DNA of 64,000 nt, taken from contig NZ_CP094533.1 of assembly GCF_022811605.1 (NCBI RefSeq), forward strand, positions 3,472,001 to 3,536,000, written 5' to 3'. The position numbers and the translations under genes are program-made. Position 1 is the stretch's first letter, and each line of letters begins with the position of its first letter. Below the pieces are notes generated by a model. That model had not been told where the DNA came from, ran no database searches, and was given only the letters and a program-made list of their open reading frames with translations. Shown here piece after piece: positions 1-9,336 of this stretch. This DNA comes from Agromyces soli. GTDB lineage: Bacteria; Actinomycetota; Actinomycetes; Actinomycetales; Microbacteriaceae.

Positions 1-1589
1 GCGAGCTCGGCGACGGTGGTGTGGTCCTCGGCGGGACGGTCGAAGGTCGAGGCGATGACCTCGCCCTTCACCGTGCGCTCCATGTCGGTGACCTCTTCGG
101 GGCGCTCGTCGACGAGCACGACCATGAGGTGGACCTCGGGGTTGTTCTGCGAGATCGCGTTCGCGATCTGCTGCAGGACGATCGTCTTGCCGGCCTTCGG
201 CGGCGCGACGATGAGGCCGCGCTGGCCCTTGCCGATCGGGGCGACGAGGTCGATGATGCGCTGGGTGAGCTTCGTCGGCTCGGTCTCGAGGCGCAGGCGG
301 TCCTGCGGGTACAGCGGCGTGAGCTTCTGGAAGTCGACGCGGGCCGCCGCCTCCTCCGCGGTCTGGCCGTTGATCGAGTCGACCTTCACGAGCGCGTTGT
401 ACTTCTGGCGGCTGCTGCCCTCGCCCTCGCGCGGCTGCTTGATGGCGCCGACCACGGCGTCGCCCTTGCGCAGGTGGTACTTCTTCACCTGTCCGAGCGA
501 GACGTAGACGTCGCTCGGGCCGGGCAGGTAGCCCGTGGTGCGCACGAAGGCGTAGTTGTCGAGCACGTCGAGGATGCCGGCGACGGGGATGAGCACGTCG
601 TCGTCGAGGATCTCGGGCTCGACCTCGTCACCCTGGCCGCCCTGGCCGCGGCGCTTGCGGTCGCGGTAGCGGCTGCGACGGCCGCCCTCGCCGTCCTGCT
701 GCTGGGTCTGCTGGCCGCCCTGCTGGCCCTGCTTGTCGCGGCCCTGGCCCTGCTTCTCGCCGTCGGCGGTCTTGTCGCCGTCGTTCTTGTCGTTCCTGCG
801 CTCGCCGTCGTTCTTGCGCTCGCCGTCGTTCTTGCGCTCGCCGTCGTTCTTGCGCTCGTTGCGGGCGTCGCCGTTGCGACCGCCCTGCGACTTCTCGCCG
901 TCGGCCTGCGACTCGCCGCGGCCGTTCTGCTGCTTGTCGTCGGCGTTGCGCTCGCCGCCGCGGCGGCCGCGACGACGGCCCTGCCGGGGCTCGGGCGTCT
1001 CGCCCGACTCGCCCTCGGCGGCGGCCGGACGCTGGCCGGCCTCGCCGGTGGCGGCCGCGAGCTCCTCGCGCACGGCGGCGCGGGCGGCCTCACGGGCGGC
1101 CTCGTCGTCGCCGGGGACGAGCGGAACGCCGGAGCCGCCGCCGTTCACGTGCTGCACGGCGGCGGTGCCGCTGCTCGTCACGCGACGCGACTGGCGGCCG
1201 CGACGCGCGGGCGCCTCGGTCTGCGCCGGCGCCTCGGCGACGGGCGCCTCGGCCGGGACAGATGCTTCGACGGCCGGCGCCTCAACGGCCGGCGCCTCGG
1301 ACGCAGCGGATGCCTCGGTTGCCGGGGCCTCGTCGGCGGGCGCCTCGGTCGCGACGGCGGGTGCCGCCTCGGCAGGGGCGGGCGCGTCGGCCTCGACGGT
1401 CGGCACGTCGAGCTCGACGTTGCCGGCTGCCTGCTGGGCCTCGATGAGCTCGATCAGCTCGCCCTTGCGGCGCTTCGAGGCGCCGGCGATGCCGAGGGAG
1501 CCGGCGAGCTCGACGAGCTCGGCCACCTTGAGGCTCTTGAGTTCTGCGGTGCTGGCCGCGTTCTGGACGCGGTCGGTTCCGTTGGTCAC
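1..1589 (-). CDS. rho: Transcription termination factor Rho (C-terminus beyond window)
   Basis: Hexameric RNA helicase that ends transcription by pulling nascent RNA from RNA polymerase. About 529 residues are visible. A SAP-like N-terminal segment (roughly residues 15-50) is followed by a long low-complexity Ala/Glu then Arg/Asn/Gly/Gln-rich insertion (about 60-325). The RNA-binding cold-shock-like domain follows (from about 328, DVLIPVAGILDVLDNYAF), and the ATPase core has its Walker A motif PKAGKT near residue 463. Such insertions are known for actinobacterial Rho. The GTG at 1587-1589 is chosen because an AGGAA site lies about 10 bases upstream. The gene lies downstream of thrB, as in M. 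tuberculosis. The window cuts off the C-terminal end. Confidence 0.97.
   Translation of the reverse strand, partial: MTNGTDRVQNAASTAELKSLKVAELVELAGSLGIAGASKRRKGELIELIEAQQAAGNVELDVPTVEADAPAPAEAAPAVATEAPADEAPATEASAASEAPAVEAPAVEASVPAEAPVAEAPAQTEAPARRGRQSRRVTSSGTAAVQHVNGGGSGVPLVPGDDEAAREAARAAVREELAAATGEAGQRPAAAEGESGETPEPRQGRRRGRRGGERNADDKQQNGRGESQADGEKSQGGRNGDARNERKNDGERKNDGERKNDGERRNDKNDGDKTADGEKQGQGRDKQGQQGGQQTQQQDGEGGRRSRYRDRKRRGQGGQGDEVEPEILDDDVLIPVAGILDVLDNYAFVRTTGYLPGPSDVYVSLGQVKKYHLRKGDAVVGAIKQPREGEGSSRQKYNALVKVDSINGQTAEEAAARVDFQKLTPLYPQDRLRLETEPTKLTQRIIDLVAPIGKGQRGLIVAPPKAGKTIVLQQIANAISQNNPEVHLMVVLVDERPEEVTDMERTVKGEVIASTFDRPAEDHTTVAEL
786..857 (-). repeat. 18-bp tandem repeat inside rho insertion
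   Basis: Three perfect 18-base units lie at 804-821, 822-839 and 840-857, with one degenerate unit at 786-803. They encode repeated Asn-Asp-Gly-Glu-Arg-Lys hexapeptides in the disordered Rho insertion. The reading frame is kept, so copy-number change would alter the insertion length without breaking the gene. Confidence 0.9.
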
Positions 1590-1772
1590 TGGGGTATGTT
1601 CCTTTCCCCCGGCCGCGAGATTCGCGGGCTCGGAAGGGCTGGTCGCTCGACAGCGGGCGATCGATGCGCGCGGAGGCGCAGATCTGCGCAAGAGCGAGAG
1701 CAATGAATTGCCGGGAATCGCACCATGCGGCGACGGACGCGAACCGCGTGTCGGTCGTCGGGTGCGGGGTCG

Positions 1773-1778
1773 AGTCTA
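1773..1778 (-). promoter_or_regulatory. Candidate -10 element for rho
   Basis: Read on the minus strand, TAGACT fits the actinobacterial -10 consensus TAnnnT. It lies about 184 bases before the rho GTG, in the 259-base thrB-rho gap, and would give a long leader. The -35 is weak. Complementary GC-rich arms around it could also end thrB transcription. I see no other feature in this gap. Confidence 0.4.
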
Positions 1779-1848
1779 GCACCCGACCCCGCCCGGGGAC
1801 GAACCGCGACGCGCCAATCCGTACGGAAGCGTCCGCCGGCGCGCCGGG

Positions 1849-2814
1849 TCAGCCCGCCTGGACGGTCGCGCCCTTGAAGTCGACGGCGAGCGGCAGGGCC
1901 TGCCAGGCCGTCTCCGAGCGCTCGGCGACGAGCGCCGCGGCCTCCGCACGCTCGGCCGGGTCGCTCGCGAGGACGAGGATCGAGGGCCCGGCGCCCGAGA
2001 CGACGGCCGGATGCCCCGCGGCGCGGAGCGCCCGGATGAGGGCGTCGGTCTCGGGCATCGCCTGCGCCCGGTAGTTCTGGTGCAGCTTGTCCTCCGTCGC
2101 CGCGAGCAGCAGCTCGGGGCTCTGGATCAGCGCGGCGACGAGCAGCGCCGAACGCGAGACGTTGAACACCGCGTCCTCGTGCGGCACTTGCTCGGGCTGC
2201 AGCGAACGGGCGAGCGCCGTCGACATCTCGTGCTCGGGCACGAGCACGAGCGGCGAGACGCCGCGGTGCACGATGAGCTTCTTGTGGCGCGGTCCCTCCG
2301 GCGTCGTCCACGCGATCGTGAGCCCGCCGAAGAGCGCGGGGGCGACGTTGTCGGGGTGGCCCTCGAGCTCGGTCGCGAGCTCGAGCAGGCGGTCGGCGTC
2401 GAACTCGACGACGCCCTCGAGCAGGCCCTTCGCGATCATCACGCCGGCGACGATCGCCGCACCCGAGGAGCCGAGCCCTCGGCCGTGCGGGATCGTGTTG
2501 CGCGCCACGAGCCGGATCGGCGGCAGGGCGTAGCCCGCGCGGGCGAAGCTGTGCGCCGCCGCGCGCACGACGAGGTGCGAGTCGTCGAGCGGCACCTCGC
2601 CGGCACCGACGCCGTGCACCTCGATCTCGAGGCCGGCCTCGATCACGCTGACCTCGAGCTCGTCGTACTGCGCGAGCGCGAGCCCGAGCGTGTCGAAGCC
2701 GGGGCCGAGGTTCGCCGAGGTGGCGGGCACCTTCACGACGATCGAGCGTCCCACGAGGCCGGGGGCCTGTGCGAGCTCTTGCTCCGGCATCGCGCCGGCC
2801 ATCCCGCCGCTCAC
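1849..2814 (-). CDS. thrB: Homoserine kinase
   Basis: Phosphorylates homoserine to O-phosphohomoserine with ATP, the step before threonine synthase. It is a GHMP-family protein of about 321 residues. The N-terminal strand [17 protein letters not shown] and the ATP-binding loop [12 protein letters not shown] are intact, and the C-terminal GAGPSILVL segment is typical. The GTG at 2814 overlaps the thrC stop by four bases (GTGA), which suggests translational coupling. ATG codons at 2802 and 2790 are alternatives, and the start is uncertain by up to eight residues. It is last in the lysA-hom-thrC-thrB unit. Confidence 0.95.
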   Translation of the reverse strand: MSGGMAGAMPEQELAQAPGLVGRSIVVKVPATSANLGPGFDTLGLALAQYDELEVSVIEAGLEIEVHGVGAGEVPLDDSHLVVRAAAHSFARAGYALPPIRLVARNTIPHGRGLGSSGAAIVAGVMIAKGLLEGVVEFDADRLLELATELEGHPDNVAPALFGGLTIAWTTPEGPRHKKLIVHRGVSPLVLVPEHEMSTALARSLQPEQVPHEDAVFNVSRSALLVAALIQSPELLLAATEDKLHQNYRAQAMPETDALIRALRAAGHPAVVSGAGPSILVLASDPAERAEAAALVAERSETAWQALPLAVDFKGATVQAG

Positions 2815-3908
2815 GCGCCGAGCCCCAGCAGCGAGGCGACCTGGGCCGTGTCGACGGGGACGACGACCGGCTGCTCCTCCGTGCCGTCGGCGCGGCGGAC
2901 CGCCCACTGCGGATCCTTCAGCCCGTGGCCGGTGACCGTGAGCACGACGCGCGCACCAGCCGGCACCTGCCCGGCCTCGGCGCGCTCGAGCAGTCCGGCG
3001 ACGGAGATCGCCGAGGCGGGCTCGACGAAGATGCCGACCTCGGCCGAGAGGATGCGCTGCGCCTCGAGGATGCGCTCGTCGGCGATCGCGCCGAAGTAGC
3101 CGTCGGTCTCGTCCCGCGCGGAGAGCGCGAGCTCCCACGAGGCGGGGTTGCCGATGCGGATGGCGCTCGCGATCGTCTCGGGGTCGCGCACGGGCTCGCC
3201 GCGGACGATCGGAGCCGATCCCGCCGCCTGGAAGCCGAACATGCGAGGCATCCGCGTCGCGTTGCCCGCCTGGATGTCCTCGCGGTACCCGCGCGTGTAC
3301 GCCGTGTAATTGCCGGCGTTGCCGACCGGCACGAAGTGGAAGTCGGGCGCATCGCCGAGCACCTCGACGACCTCGAAGGCCGCCGTCTTCTGCCCCTCGA
3401 TGCGGTCGTTGTTCACCGAGTTGACGAGGTGGACCGGGTGCACGTCGGCCAGCTCGCGGGCGATGTCGAGGCAGTCGTCGAAGGTGCCCTGCAGCTGAAT
3501 GATGCGGGCGCCGTGCGCGACGGCCTGGCTGAGCTTGCCCATCGCGACCTTGCCCTCGGGCACGAGCACCGCCGCCGTGATGCCGGCGTGCGCCGCGTAG
3601 GCGGCCGCCGAGGCCGAGGTGTTGCCCGTCGAGGCGCAGATGACGACCTCGGCGCCGCGCTCGACGGCCTTCGTGACGGCCATGGTCATGCCGCGGTCCT
3701 TGAACGAGCCGGTCGGGTTCATGCCCTCGAACTTCACCCAGACGTCGGCGCCGGTGCGGCGGCCGAGCGCGGGGGCCGGCAGCAGCGGCGTGCCGCCCTC
3801 GCCGAGCGTGACGATGGGGGTGGCGTCGGTGACGTCGAGCCTCGAGGCGTACTCGCGGATGACGCCGCGCCACTGGCGCGAGCCCGGCTTGGGGGTGGGC
3901 TGGTTCAC
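2811..3908 (-). CDS. thrC: Threonine synthase
   Basis: PLP enzyme that converts O-phosphohomoserine to threonine and phosphate. It has 365 residues, the usual length for the short actinobacterial form. The PLP lysine is K70 in [11 protein letters not shown]. The glycine-rich phosphate loop reads [10 protein letters not shown], and [19 protein letters not shown] is another family landmark. Its ATG start overlaps the end of hom by four bases (3905-3908), and its stop overlaps the thrB start. The four genes therefore probably share one mRNA and their products supply lysine and threonine from aspartate semialdehyde. Confidence 0.96.
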   Translation of the reverse strand: MNQPTPKPGSRQWRGVIREYASRLDVTDATPIVTLGEGGTPLLPAPALGRRTGADVWVKFEGMNPTGSFKDRGMTMAVTKAVERGAEVVICASTGNTSASAAAYAAHAGITAAVLVPEGKVAMGKLSQAVAHGARIIQLQGTFDDCLDIARELADVHPVHLVNSVNNDRIEGQKTAAFEVVEVLGDAPDFHFVPVGNAGNYTAYTRGYREDIQAGNATRMPRMFGFQAAGSAPIVRGEPVRDPETIASAIRIGNPASWELALSARDETDGYFGAIADERILEAQRILSAEVGIFVEPASAISVAGLLERAEAGQVPAGARVVLTVTGHGLKDPQWAVRRADGTEEQPVVVPVDTAQVASLLGLGA

Positions 3909-5215
3909 TGGGCTCCTTCGACTCGGAGGACGGACGCGACGGACACGACGACCGGGCTCGCCGCGAGTGCGGCGACGGTCTGGGCGAGGGCGCCCTCACT
4001 GGCCTCGTGCGTGCCGATGACCAGCGTAGCCCGGCCGGAGACCTCGTCCACGGTCTGCTCGAGCTGCTCGACCGAGACCCCGTGGTCGGCGAAGACGTGC
4101 GCGATGGTGGCGAGCACGCCCGGCTCGTCGGCGACCTCGAGCGTGATGGCGTAGCGGGTCGTGATGCGGTCGATCGGCAGCACCGGCAGGGCGGCGTGCG
4201 TCGACTCCGCGGTGCCCGGGCCGCCGATGACGTGCCGGCGGGCAATCGCGACGAGGTCCCCGAGCACGGCCGACGCCGTCTGCACGCCGCCGGCGCCGGC
4301 GCCGTAGAACATCAGCGGGCCGGCGGCGGCGGCCTCGACGAAGACCGCGTTGTTCGCGCCGTGCACGGCGGCGAGCGGGTGGCTGCGGGGCACGAGCGCC
4401 GGGTAGACGCGGGCCGAGACGCCCTCCTCGCCGCTCGCGGCATCCGCGATCCGCTCGCAGATCGCGAGCAGCTTGACCACGTAGCCGGCCTTCCGCGCGG
4501 ACTCGACCTGCTCCGCGCTCACCTGCGTGATGCCCTCGCGGTGCACGTCCTCGATCGGGACGTTCGTGTGGAACGCGAGGCTCGCGAGGATCGCGGCCTT
4601 CTGCGCCGCGTCGTAGCCGCCGATGTCGGCGGTCGGGTCGGCCTCGGCGTAGCCGAGCTCGGTCGCGGTCGCGAGCGCGTCCTCCAGGGAGGCGCCCGTC
4701 GTGTCCATGCGGTCGAGGATGAAGTTCGTGGTGCCGTTCACGATGCCGAGGATGCGCTCGACCCGGTCGCCGGCGAGCGAGTCGCGCAGCGGGCGGATGA
4801 TCGGGATCGCCCCGCCGACCGCGGCCTCGTAGGAGAGCTGCGCGCCGACCTGCTCGGCCGCGGCGAAGAGCTCCGGGCCGTGCGCGGCGATGAGCGCCTT
4901 GTTGCCCGTCACGACGTCGGCGCCGGAACCGATCGCCTGCAGCACGAGCGTGCGCGCCGGCTCGATGCCGCCCATCAGCTCGATGACGACGTCGGCGCCG
5001 AGGATGAGCGTCTCCGCGTCGGTCGTGAGGAGCTCCCGGGGCAGTTCGACATCGCGGCGGGCGTCGACGTCGCGGACCGCGACGCCGACGAGCTCGAGCC
5101 GCGCGCCGATGCGCTGGGCCAGCTCGTCGCCGTGCTCGAGGAGGAGCCTCGCGACCTGCGATCCGACCGACCCGGCGCCCAGGAGTGCGACGCGGATGGA
5201 GCGGTACTCGATCAT
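3905..5215 (-). CDS. hom: Homoserine dehydrogenase with ACT domain
   Basis: Reduces aspartate semialdehyde to homoserine, the branch to threonine and methionine. It has 436 residues. The Rossmann motif GxGxxG lies near residues 13-18, [11 protein letters not shown] and the catalytic-domain segment [19 protein letters not shown] are intact, and a C-terminal ACT domain starts near residue 350 ([16 protein letters not shown]). The ACT domain normally gives allosteric inhibition by threonine, which I infer here from the family. Start and stop overlap lysA and thrC by four bases each. Confidence 0.96.
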   Translation of the reverse strand: MIEYRSIRVALLGAGSVGSQVARLLLEHGDELAQRIGARLELVGVAVRDVDARRDVELPRELLTTDAETLILGADVVIELMGGIEPARTLVLQAIGSGADVVTGNKALIAAHGPELFAAAEQVGAQLSYEAAVGGAIPIIRPLRDSLAGDRVERILGIVNGTTNFILDRMDTTGASLEDALATATELGYAEADPTADIGGYDAAQKAAILASLAFHTNVPIEDVHREGITQVSAEQVESARKAGYVVKLLAICERIADAASGEEGVSARVYPALVPRSHPLAAVHGANNAVFVEAAAAGPLMFYGAGAGGVQTASAVLGDLVAIARRHVIGGPGTAESTHAALPVLPIDRITTRYAITLEVADEPGVLATIAHVFADHGVSVEQLEQTVDEVSGRATLVIGTHEASEGALAQTVAALAASPVVVSVASVLRVEGAQ

Positions 5216-6645
5216 TCTGAGGTCCCTTCGGCTGGGGTGGAGACGGCGTCCGAGGTTCCGGATGCGTCGTGCCCGACGTCGCGGGCGAGGAGATCGGCGA
5301 TGGTCTCGCCGCGGACGATGACCCGCACGGCGCCCCGGTCCACGGCGACGACGGCCGGGCGGGGCACGTGGTTGTAGTTGCTCGAGAGCGACCAGCAGTA
5401 CGCGCCCGTCGCGGCGACGGCGACGAGGTCGCCCGGGCCCACGTCGTGCGGCAGGTACTCGCGGTCGACCACGATGTCGCCGGCCTCGCAGTGCTTGCCC
5501 GCGATGCGGACGAGCGCGGCGGGCTCCGCCGAGCTGCGGGAGGCCAGCCGGGCCGAGTAGTCGGCCCCGTACAGCGCGAAGCGCGCGTTGTCGCTCATGC
5601 CGCCGTCGACGGAGACGTAGTGCCGCCAGCCCTCCTCGGTCGGCACGGGCTTCACCGTGCCGACGCGGTAGAGCGTGACGCCCGCTGGGCCCACGATCGT
5701 GCGGCCGGGCTCGAAGGCGAGCTTCGGGACGGGGATGCCGAGGGCGCGGCAGCCCTCGGCCACCGCGTCGGCGATGCCGTCGGCGATGCGCTCGATGGGC
5801 GCCGGATCGTCGGCCGCGGTGTAGGCGATGCCGAAGCCGCCGCCGAGGTTCAGCTCGGGCACCGGGCCGGTGGCCAGCAGCGCGGCGTGCTCGGCGAGGA
5901 GCCGCGCCGCCGACTCGGCGAAGCCGGCCGCGTCGAAGATCTGCGAGCCGATGTGGCAGTGCAGCCCCAGGAACTCGAGCGAGGGGTGCGAGCGGATGCG
6001 TTCGCCGAGCTCCACGGCGCGGCCGAGCGTCACGCCGAACTTCTGGTCCTCGTGCGCGGTGGCGAGGAACTCGTGCGTCGACGCGTGCACGCCGCTGTTC
6101 ACGCGGAGGCGCACGCGCTGCACGCGGCCGGCGGCCGCAGCAGCCCGGGCGACCCGCTCGATCTCGATCTCGCTGTCGATGATGAGGGCGCCGACGCCGG
6201 CCTCGACCGCGGCGGCGATCTCCGCCTCCGACTTGTTGTTGCCGTGGAAGCCCAGGCGCGCGGGCTCGGCGCCCCCGGCGAGCGCGACGGCGAGCTCACC
6301 GCCCGAGCACACGTCGACGGCGAGACCCGACTCGGTCACCCAGCGGACGATCGCCGTGGAGAGGAACGCCTTGCCCGCGTAGTAGACGGTCGCCTCGGTG
6401 CCGATGCGGCGCGCTGCCGCCTCGAACGCGGTGCGGGTGCGGGCGGCTCTGGCGCGAACGTCGCCCTCGTCGAGCACGTAGAGCGGGGTGCCGAACCTGG
6501 CCGCGAGGCTCTCCGCGTCGACGCCGCCGACGACGAGTCGGCCGGCCTCGTCACGGGTCGCGCTCGCGGGCCAGACGCCCTCGACGAGCGCGTTCGGGTC
6601 GGCGGGCACCTCGAGGGTGCGGCGGTCTGCTGCGTGTCCTGCCAC
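5212..6645 (-). CDS. lysA: Diaminopimelate decarboxylase
   Basis: PLP enzyme that decarboxylates meso-diaminopimelate to lysine, the last step of lysine synthesis. It has 477 residues, longer than many homologues through an N-terminal extension of about 40 residues. The PLP lysine is K92 in VYYAGKAF. HCHIGSQI, GGGFGIAY and EPGR are conserved, and the catalytic cysteine is in GKHCEAGD. The start is a GTG (6643-6645) with GAGG upstream. It is the first gene of the lysA-hom-thrC-thrB overlap series. I see no lysine riboswitch in the leader. Confidence 0.96.
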   Translation of the reverse strand: MAGHAADRRTLEVPADPNALVEGVWPASATRDEAGRLVVGGVDAESLAARFGTPLYVLDEGDVRARAARTRTAFEAAARRIGTEATVYYAGKAFLSTAIVRWVTESGLAVDVCSGGELAVALAGGAEPARLGFHGNNKSEAEIAAAVEAGVGALIIDSEIEIERVARAAAAAGRVQRVRLRVNSGVHASTHEFLATAHEDQKFGVTLGRAVELGERIRSHPSLEFLGLHCHIGSQIFDAAGFAESAARLLAEHAALLATGPVPELNLGGGFGIAYTAADDPAPIERIADGIADAVAEGCRALGIPVPKLAFEPGRTIVGPAGVTLYRVGTVKPVPTEEGWRHYVSVDGGMSDNARFALYGADYSARLASRSSAEPAALVRIAGKHCEAGDIVVDREYLPHDVGPGDLVAVAATGAYCWSLSSNYNHVPRPAVVAVDRGAVRVIVRGETIADLLARDVGHDASGTSDAVSTPAEGTSE

Positions 6646-6749
6646 GTACGAACCTCACGGGATGCGGGAGCTGGGGGTGCTGCGCGGCGAGCGAACCCGG
6701 ATTGGTCCCTGAAGCCAGTCGGCGTCATCCGCCTCGGCGGATCATCGCG

Positions 6750-6755
6750 AGTCTA
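6750..6755 (-). promoter_or_regulatory. Candidate lysA operon -10 element
   Basis: TAGACT on the minus strand matches TAnnnT, with TTCAGC as a weak -35 about 17 bases upstream. The predicted leader is about 100 bases. It contains a short inverted repeat (6727-6733 with 6736-6742), which may be a small hairpin. The gap 6646-6806 holds nothing else I can identify. Confidence 0.4.
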
Positions 6756-6806
6756 TCGACGGAGCCGGAGCCGCTGAAATTCATGACGACGCCCCGAAAC
6801 GTCGGG

Positions 6807-7613
6807 TCAGTCGCAGCTGCCGGTCGTCGACAGGCTCGCGCCGTCGAGCGTGAAGCGCTCCGCCCCGAGCCACGCCGTCGCGGTGCCGGGCTCGACCTGC
6901 ACGCGCTCCGCCCGGAGCCCCTCGGGCAGGTACTGCGCGACGCACACGGCGACCGGCTCCTCGCCGAGCAGCCGCTCGACGAGGCCCGACACGTCGATGC
7001 TGCCGCCGAGGGCGCCCACCGAGACGTCGACGGGGGTGAGCAGCACCTCGTCGCCGGCCGCCTCCGGGCGCGCGCTCGCCGTGTAGTCGACGGTGAGGCC
7101 GAGCAGCTCGGCCTGTCCGGCGTAGCCGACCGTGCCCTCGCCGAGCTCGACCGTGCCCACCGCCGCCGCGGTGCCGGCTTCGGCGATGAGGGCGTTCAGC
7201 GCGTCCTGCTCGATCGTGACGCGGGCGGAGAGCCGACCGACCGGCTCCGCGAGGTCGACGGGCACGCCGTGCAGCGTGACATCGACGGCCACGGGCGCAC
7301 CGCGCACCTCGAGTTCGGGTGCGGAGAGCTCGACCTCGTCCATCCGACCGGAGAGGTACTGGGCGATGACGGAGAAGCCGCCGATGCGGACGTCGACGTC
7401 GCCCTGCACGTCCTCGGGCAGCTTCTGCTGGATCTTGGCCGCCACCTGCTGCTGCGCGATGCCGCGGGCGATGCCGTCGGCGACGACCGCGGCCACGCCG
7501 AGCACGACGACGACGACGAGCACGATGACGAGGGCGCGCAGCCCGCGCCGCTTCGGCTTCGGCCCCCGGGCACCGGGAGCCGGGTCGATCGGCACGGTCG
7601 CGGCCTCGCTCAT
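6807..7613 (-). CDS. DUF2993 (LmeA-like) membrane-anchored exported protein
   Basis: Protein of 268 residues with a short basic N-terminus, one membrane segment (about 25-46) and an extracytoplasmic remainder. The pattern IARGIAQQQVAAKIQQKL and the alternating beta-strand segments fit DUF2993, whose mycobacterial member LmeA is a lipid-binding protein linked to mannan maturation. The specific role here is unknown. It starts 10 bases after the argS stop and is probably cotranscribed with argS. It interrupts the argS-lysA adjacency seen in mycobacteria. A short weak hairpin follows its stop. Confidence 0.8.
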   Translation of the reverse strand: MSEAATVPIDPAPGARGPKPKRRGLRALVIVLVVVVVLGVAAVVADGIARGIAQQQVAAKIQQKLPEDVQGDVDVRIGGFSVIAQYLSGRMDEVELSAPELEVRGAPVAVDVTLHGVPVDLAEPVGRLSARVTIEQDALNALIAEAGTAAAVGTVELGEGTVGYAGQAELLGLTVDYTASARPEAAGDEVLLTPVDVSVGALGGSIDVSGLVERLLGEEPVAVCVAQYLPEGLRAERVQVEPGTATAWLGAERFTLDGASLSTTGSCD

Positions 7614-7623
7614 CGCGCCTCCG

Positions 7624-9297
7624 TCACATCCGCTCGGGCGCCGAGACGCCGAGGAGGTCGAGGCCGTTGCGGAGCACCTGGCCGGAGGCGTCGTTCAGCC
7701 AGAGCCGGGTGCGGTGCAGCGGGCCGACCGGCTCCTCGCCGAGCGGCAGCACGCGGCAGTTGTCGTACCAGCGGTGGTAGAGCCCGGCGAGTTCCTCGAG
7801 ATAGCGGGCGACGCGGTGCGGCTCGCGCAGCTCCGCCGCCTGCGCCACGACGCGCGGGAACTCCTGCAGGGCGCCGAGCAGGGCCGACTCCGTCTCGTGC
7901 TCGAGCAGCTCCGGGGCGAACTCCGAACGGTCGACGCCGGAGGCGGCCGCGTTCCGGGCGACGGCCGCGGTGCGGGCGTGCGCGTACTGCACGTAGAAGA
8001 CGGGATTGTCGTTGGTGCGCCGCTTCAGCACCTCCGGGTCGATCGCGATCGGCGAGTCGGCCGGGTAGCGCGCGAGGGTGTACCGGAGCGCGTCGGTGCC
8101 GAGCCAGGCCTGCAGGTCGTCGAGCTCGATGATGTTGCCGGCGCGCTTGGACAGCCGGGCGCCGTTGACCGAGACGAGCTGGCCGATGAGGATCTCGATG
8201 TCGCGCTCGGGGTCCTCGCCCGCGGCGCCCGCGACGGCCTTCAGCCGGTGCACGTAGCCGTGGTGGTCGGCGCCGAGCAGGTACATCTTGTGCTCGAAGC
8301 CGCGGTCGCCCTTGTCGAGGTAGTACGCCGCGTCGGCGGCGAAGTAGGTGGGCACGCCGTTCGAGCGGCAGAACACGCGGTCCTTGTCGTCGCCGAAGTC
8401 GGTCGTCTTCACCCAGATCGCGTCGTCGGCCTCGTAGACGTGACCCTGGGCGCGCAGTCGCTCCAGCGCCGCGTCGATCGCCGAGACGCCGTGCTCGTCC
8501 TTCTGGTGCAGCCGGCGCTCGCTCGTCCACACGTCGAAGTGCACGTTGAAGCGGTCGAGCGAGGCCTGGATCTCGGCCAGTTGGTGCTCGTAGGCGATCT
8601 CGCGGGCGGTGTGCAGCGCGGTCGCGTCGTCGAGCTCGCCGAGCTTCGGCTCGCGCTCGAGCACGACCTTCGCGAGGTCGGCGATGTACTGGCCGGGGTA
8701 GCCGCCCTCCGGCGTCGGCTCGCCCTTCGCCGCCGCGAGCACCGAGGCGCCGAAGTTGTCCATCTGGTTGCCGGCGTCGTTGATGTAGTACTCGTTCGCG
8801 ACCTCGGCGCCCGCGGCGCGCAGCACCCGGCTGATCGAGTCGCCGAGCGCCGCCCAGCGGGTGTGGCCGATGTGCAGGGGGCCGGTGGGGTTCGCCGAGA
8901 CGAACTCCATGTTGATCACTCGGCCCGCCTGGGTGGTGCCGTGCCCGTAGTCGGCGCCCGCGTCGACGATCGTCTTCGCGAGTGCGCCGGCCGCCGCCGC
9001 GTCGAGGCGGATGTTGATGAAGCCGGGACCGGCGACCTCGGCGCTCGCCACGCCGTCGAGCTCGGCGAGGCCGGAAGCGAGCTCCTCGGCGATCTCGCGC
9101 GGGTTCGCGCCGAGCGGCTTCGCGATGCGCAGCGCCACGCTCGAGGCCCAGTCGCCGTGCTCGCGCAGCTTCGGCCGCTCGAGCACGATCTGCTCGGGGG
9201 TGACGCTCAGCTCGAGCTCCGCGCCCGCCGCGCGACGTCGCTCCACGAGGGCGGCGACGAGGTCGGACAGGGCATGCGAAAGATCGGCTGGAGTCAC
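7624..9297 (-). CDS. argS: Arginyl-tRNA synthetase
   Basis: Charges tRNA-Arg. It has 557 residues, a normal class I length. It contains an N-terminal additional domain, the HIGH motif at 142-145 (GPLHIGHTRWAALGD), a KMSK-type loop SKRAGN and a C-terminal DALR anticodon-binding domain (GTDALRY upstream, YLEELAGLYHRWYDNC near the end). The start is a GTG at 9295-9297. A tRNA-Arg gene lies about 2 kb away on the other strand. The start codon is only six bases from a candidate -10, so the transcript may be leaderless. Confidence 0.97.
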   Translation of the reverse strand: MTPADLSHALSDLVAALVERRRAAGAELELSVTPEQIVLERPKLREHGDWASSVALRIAKPLGANPREIAEELASGLAELDGVASAEVAGPGFINIRLDAAAAGALAKTIVDAGADYGHGTTQAGRVINMEFVSANPTGPLHIGHTRWAALGDSISRVLRAAGAEVANEYYINDAGNQMDNFGASVLAAAKGEPTPEGGYPGQYIADLAKVVLEREPKLGELDDATALHTAREIAYEHQLAEIQASLDRFNVHFDVWTSERRLHQKDEHGVSAIDAALERLRAQGHVYEADDAIWVKTTDFGDDKDRVFCRSNGVPTYFAADAAYYLDKGDRGFEHKMYLLGADHHGYVHRLKAVAGAAGEDPERDIEILIGQLVSVNGARLSKRAGNIIELDDLQAWLGTDALRYTLARYPADSPIAIDPEVLKRRTNDNPVFYVQYAHARTAAVARNAAASGVDRSEFAPELLEHETESALLGALQEFPRVVAQAAELREPHRVARYLEELAGLYHRWYDNCRVLPLGEEPVGPLHRTRLWLNDASGQVLRNGLDLLGVSAPERM

Positions 9298-9303
9298 GCA
9301 CGA

Positions 9304-9329
9304 ATCCTATCGTTCGCGATTGATAGGGT
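9304..9329. promoter_or_regulatory. Back-to-back -10 elements for argS and lipoprotein gene
   Basis: In the 39-base divergent gap, TAGGAT (9304-9309, minus) lies six bases before the argS GTG. TAGGGT (9324-9329, plus) lies seven bases before the ATG at 9337. Both fit TAnnnT and leave room for transcription to start at or next to the start codon. Confidence 0.45.
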
Positions 9330-9336
9330 TCCTCCC

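Noticed and set aside
786-857. Regularly spaced repeats in rho as a possible CRISPR
   Set aside because: Units are contiguous with no spacers and encode an in-frame hexapeptide.
21-1706. Long open frames on the + strand opposite rho
   Set aside because: High GC gives long stop-free antisense frames. The minus frame has clear Rho motifs, and the + products are low-complexity Leu/Ala/Arg.
6646-6749. Possible lysine riboswitch before lysA
   Set aside because: The leader is about 100 bases, too short for the five-way lysine riboswitch, and no matching conserved core is visible.
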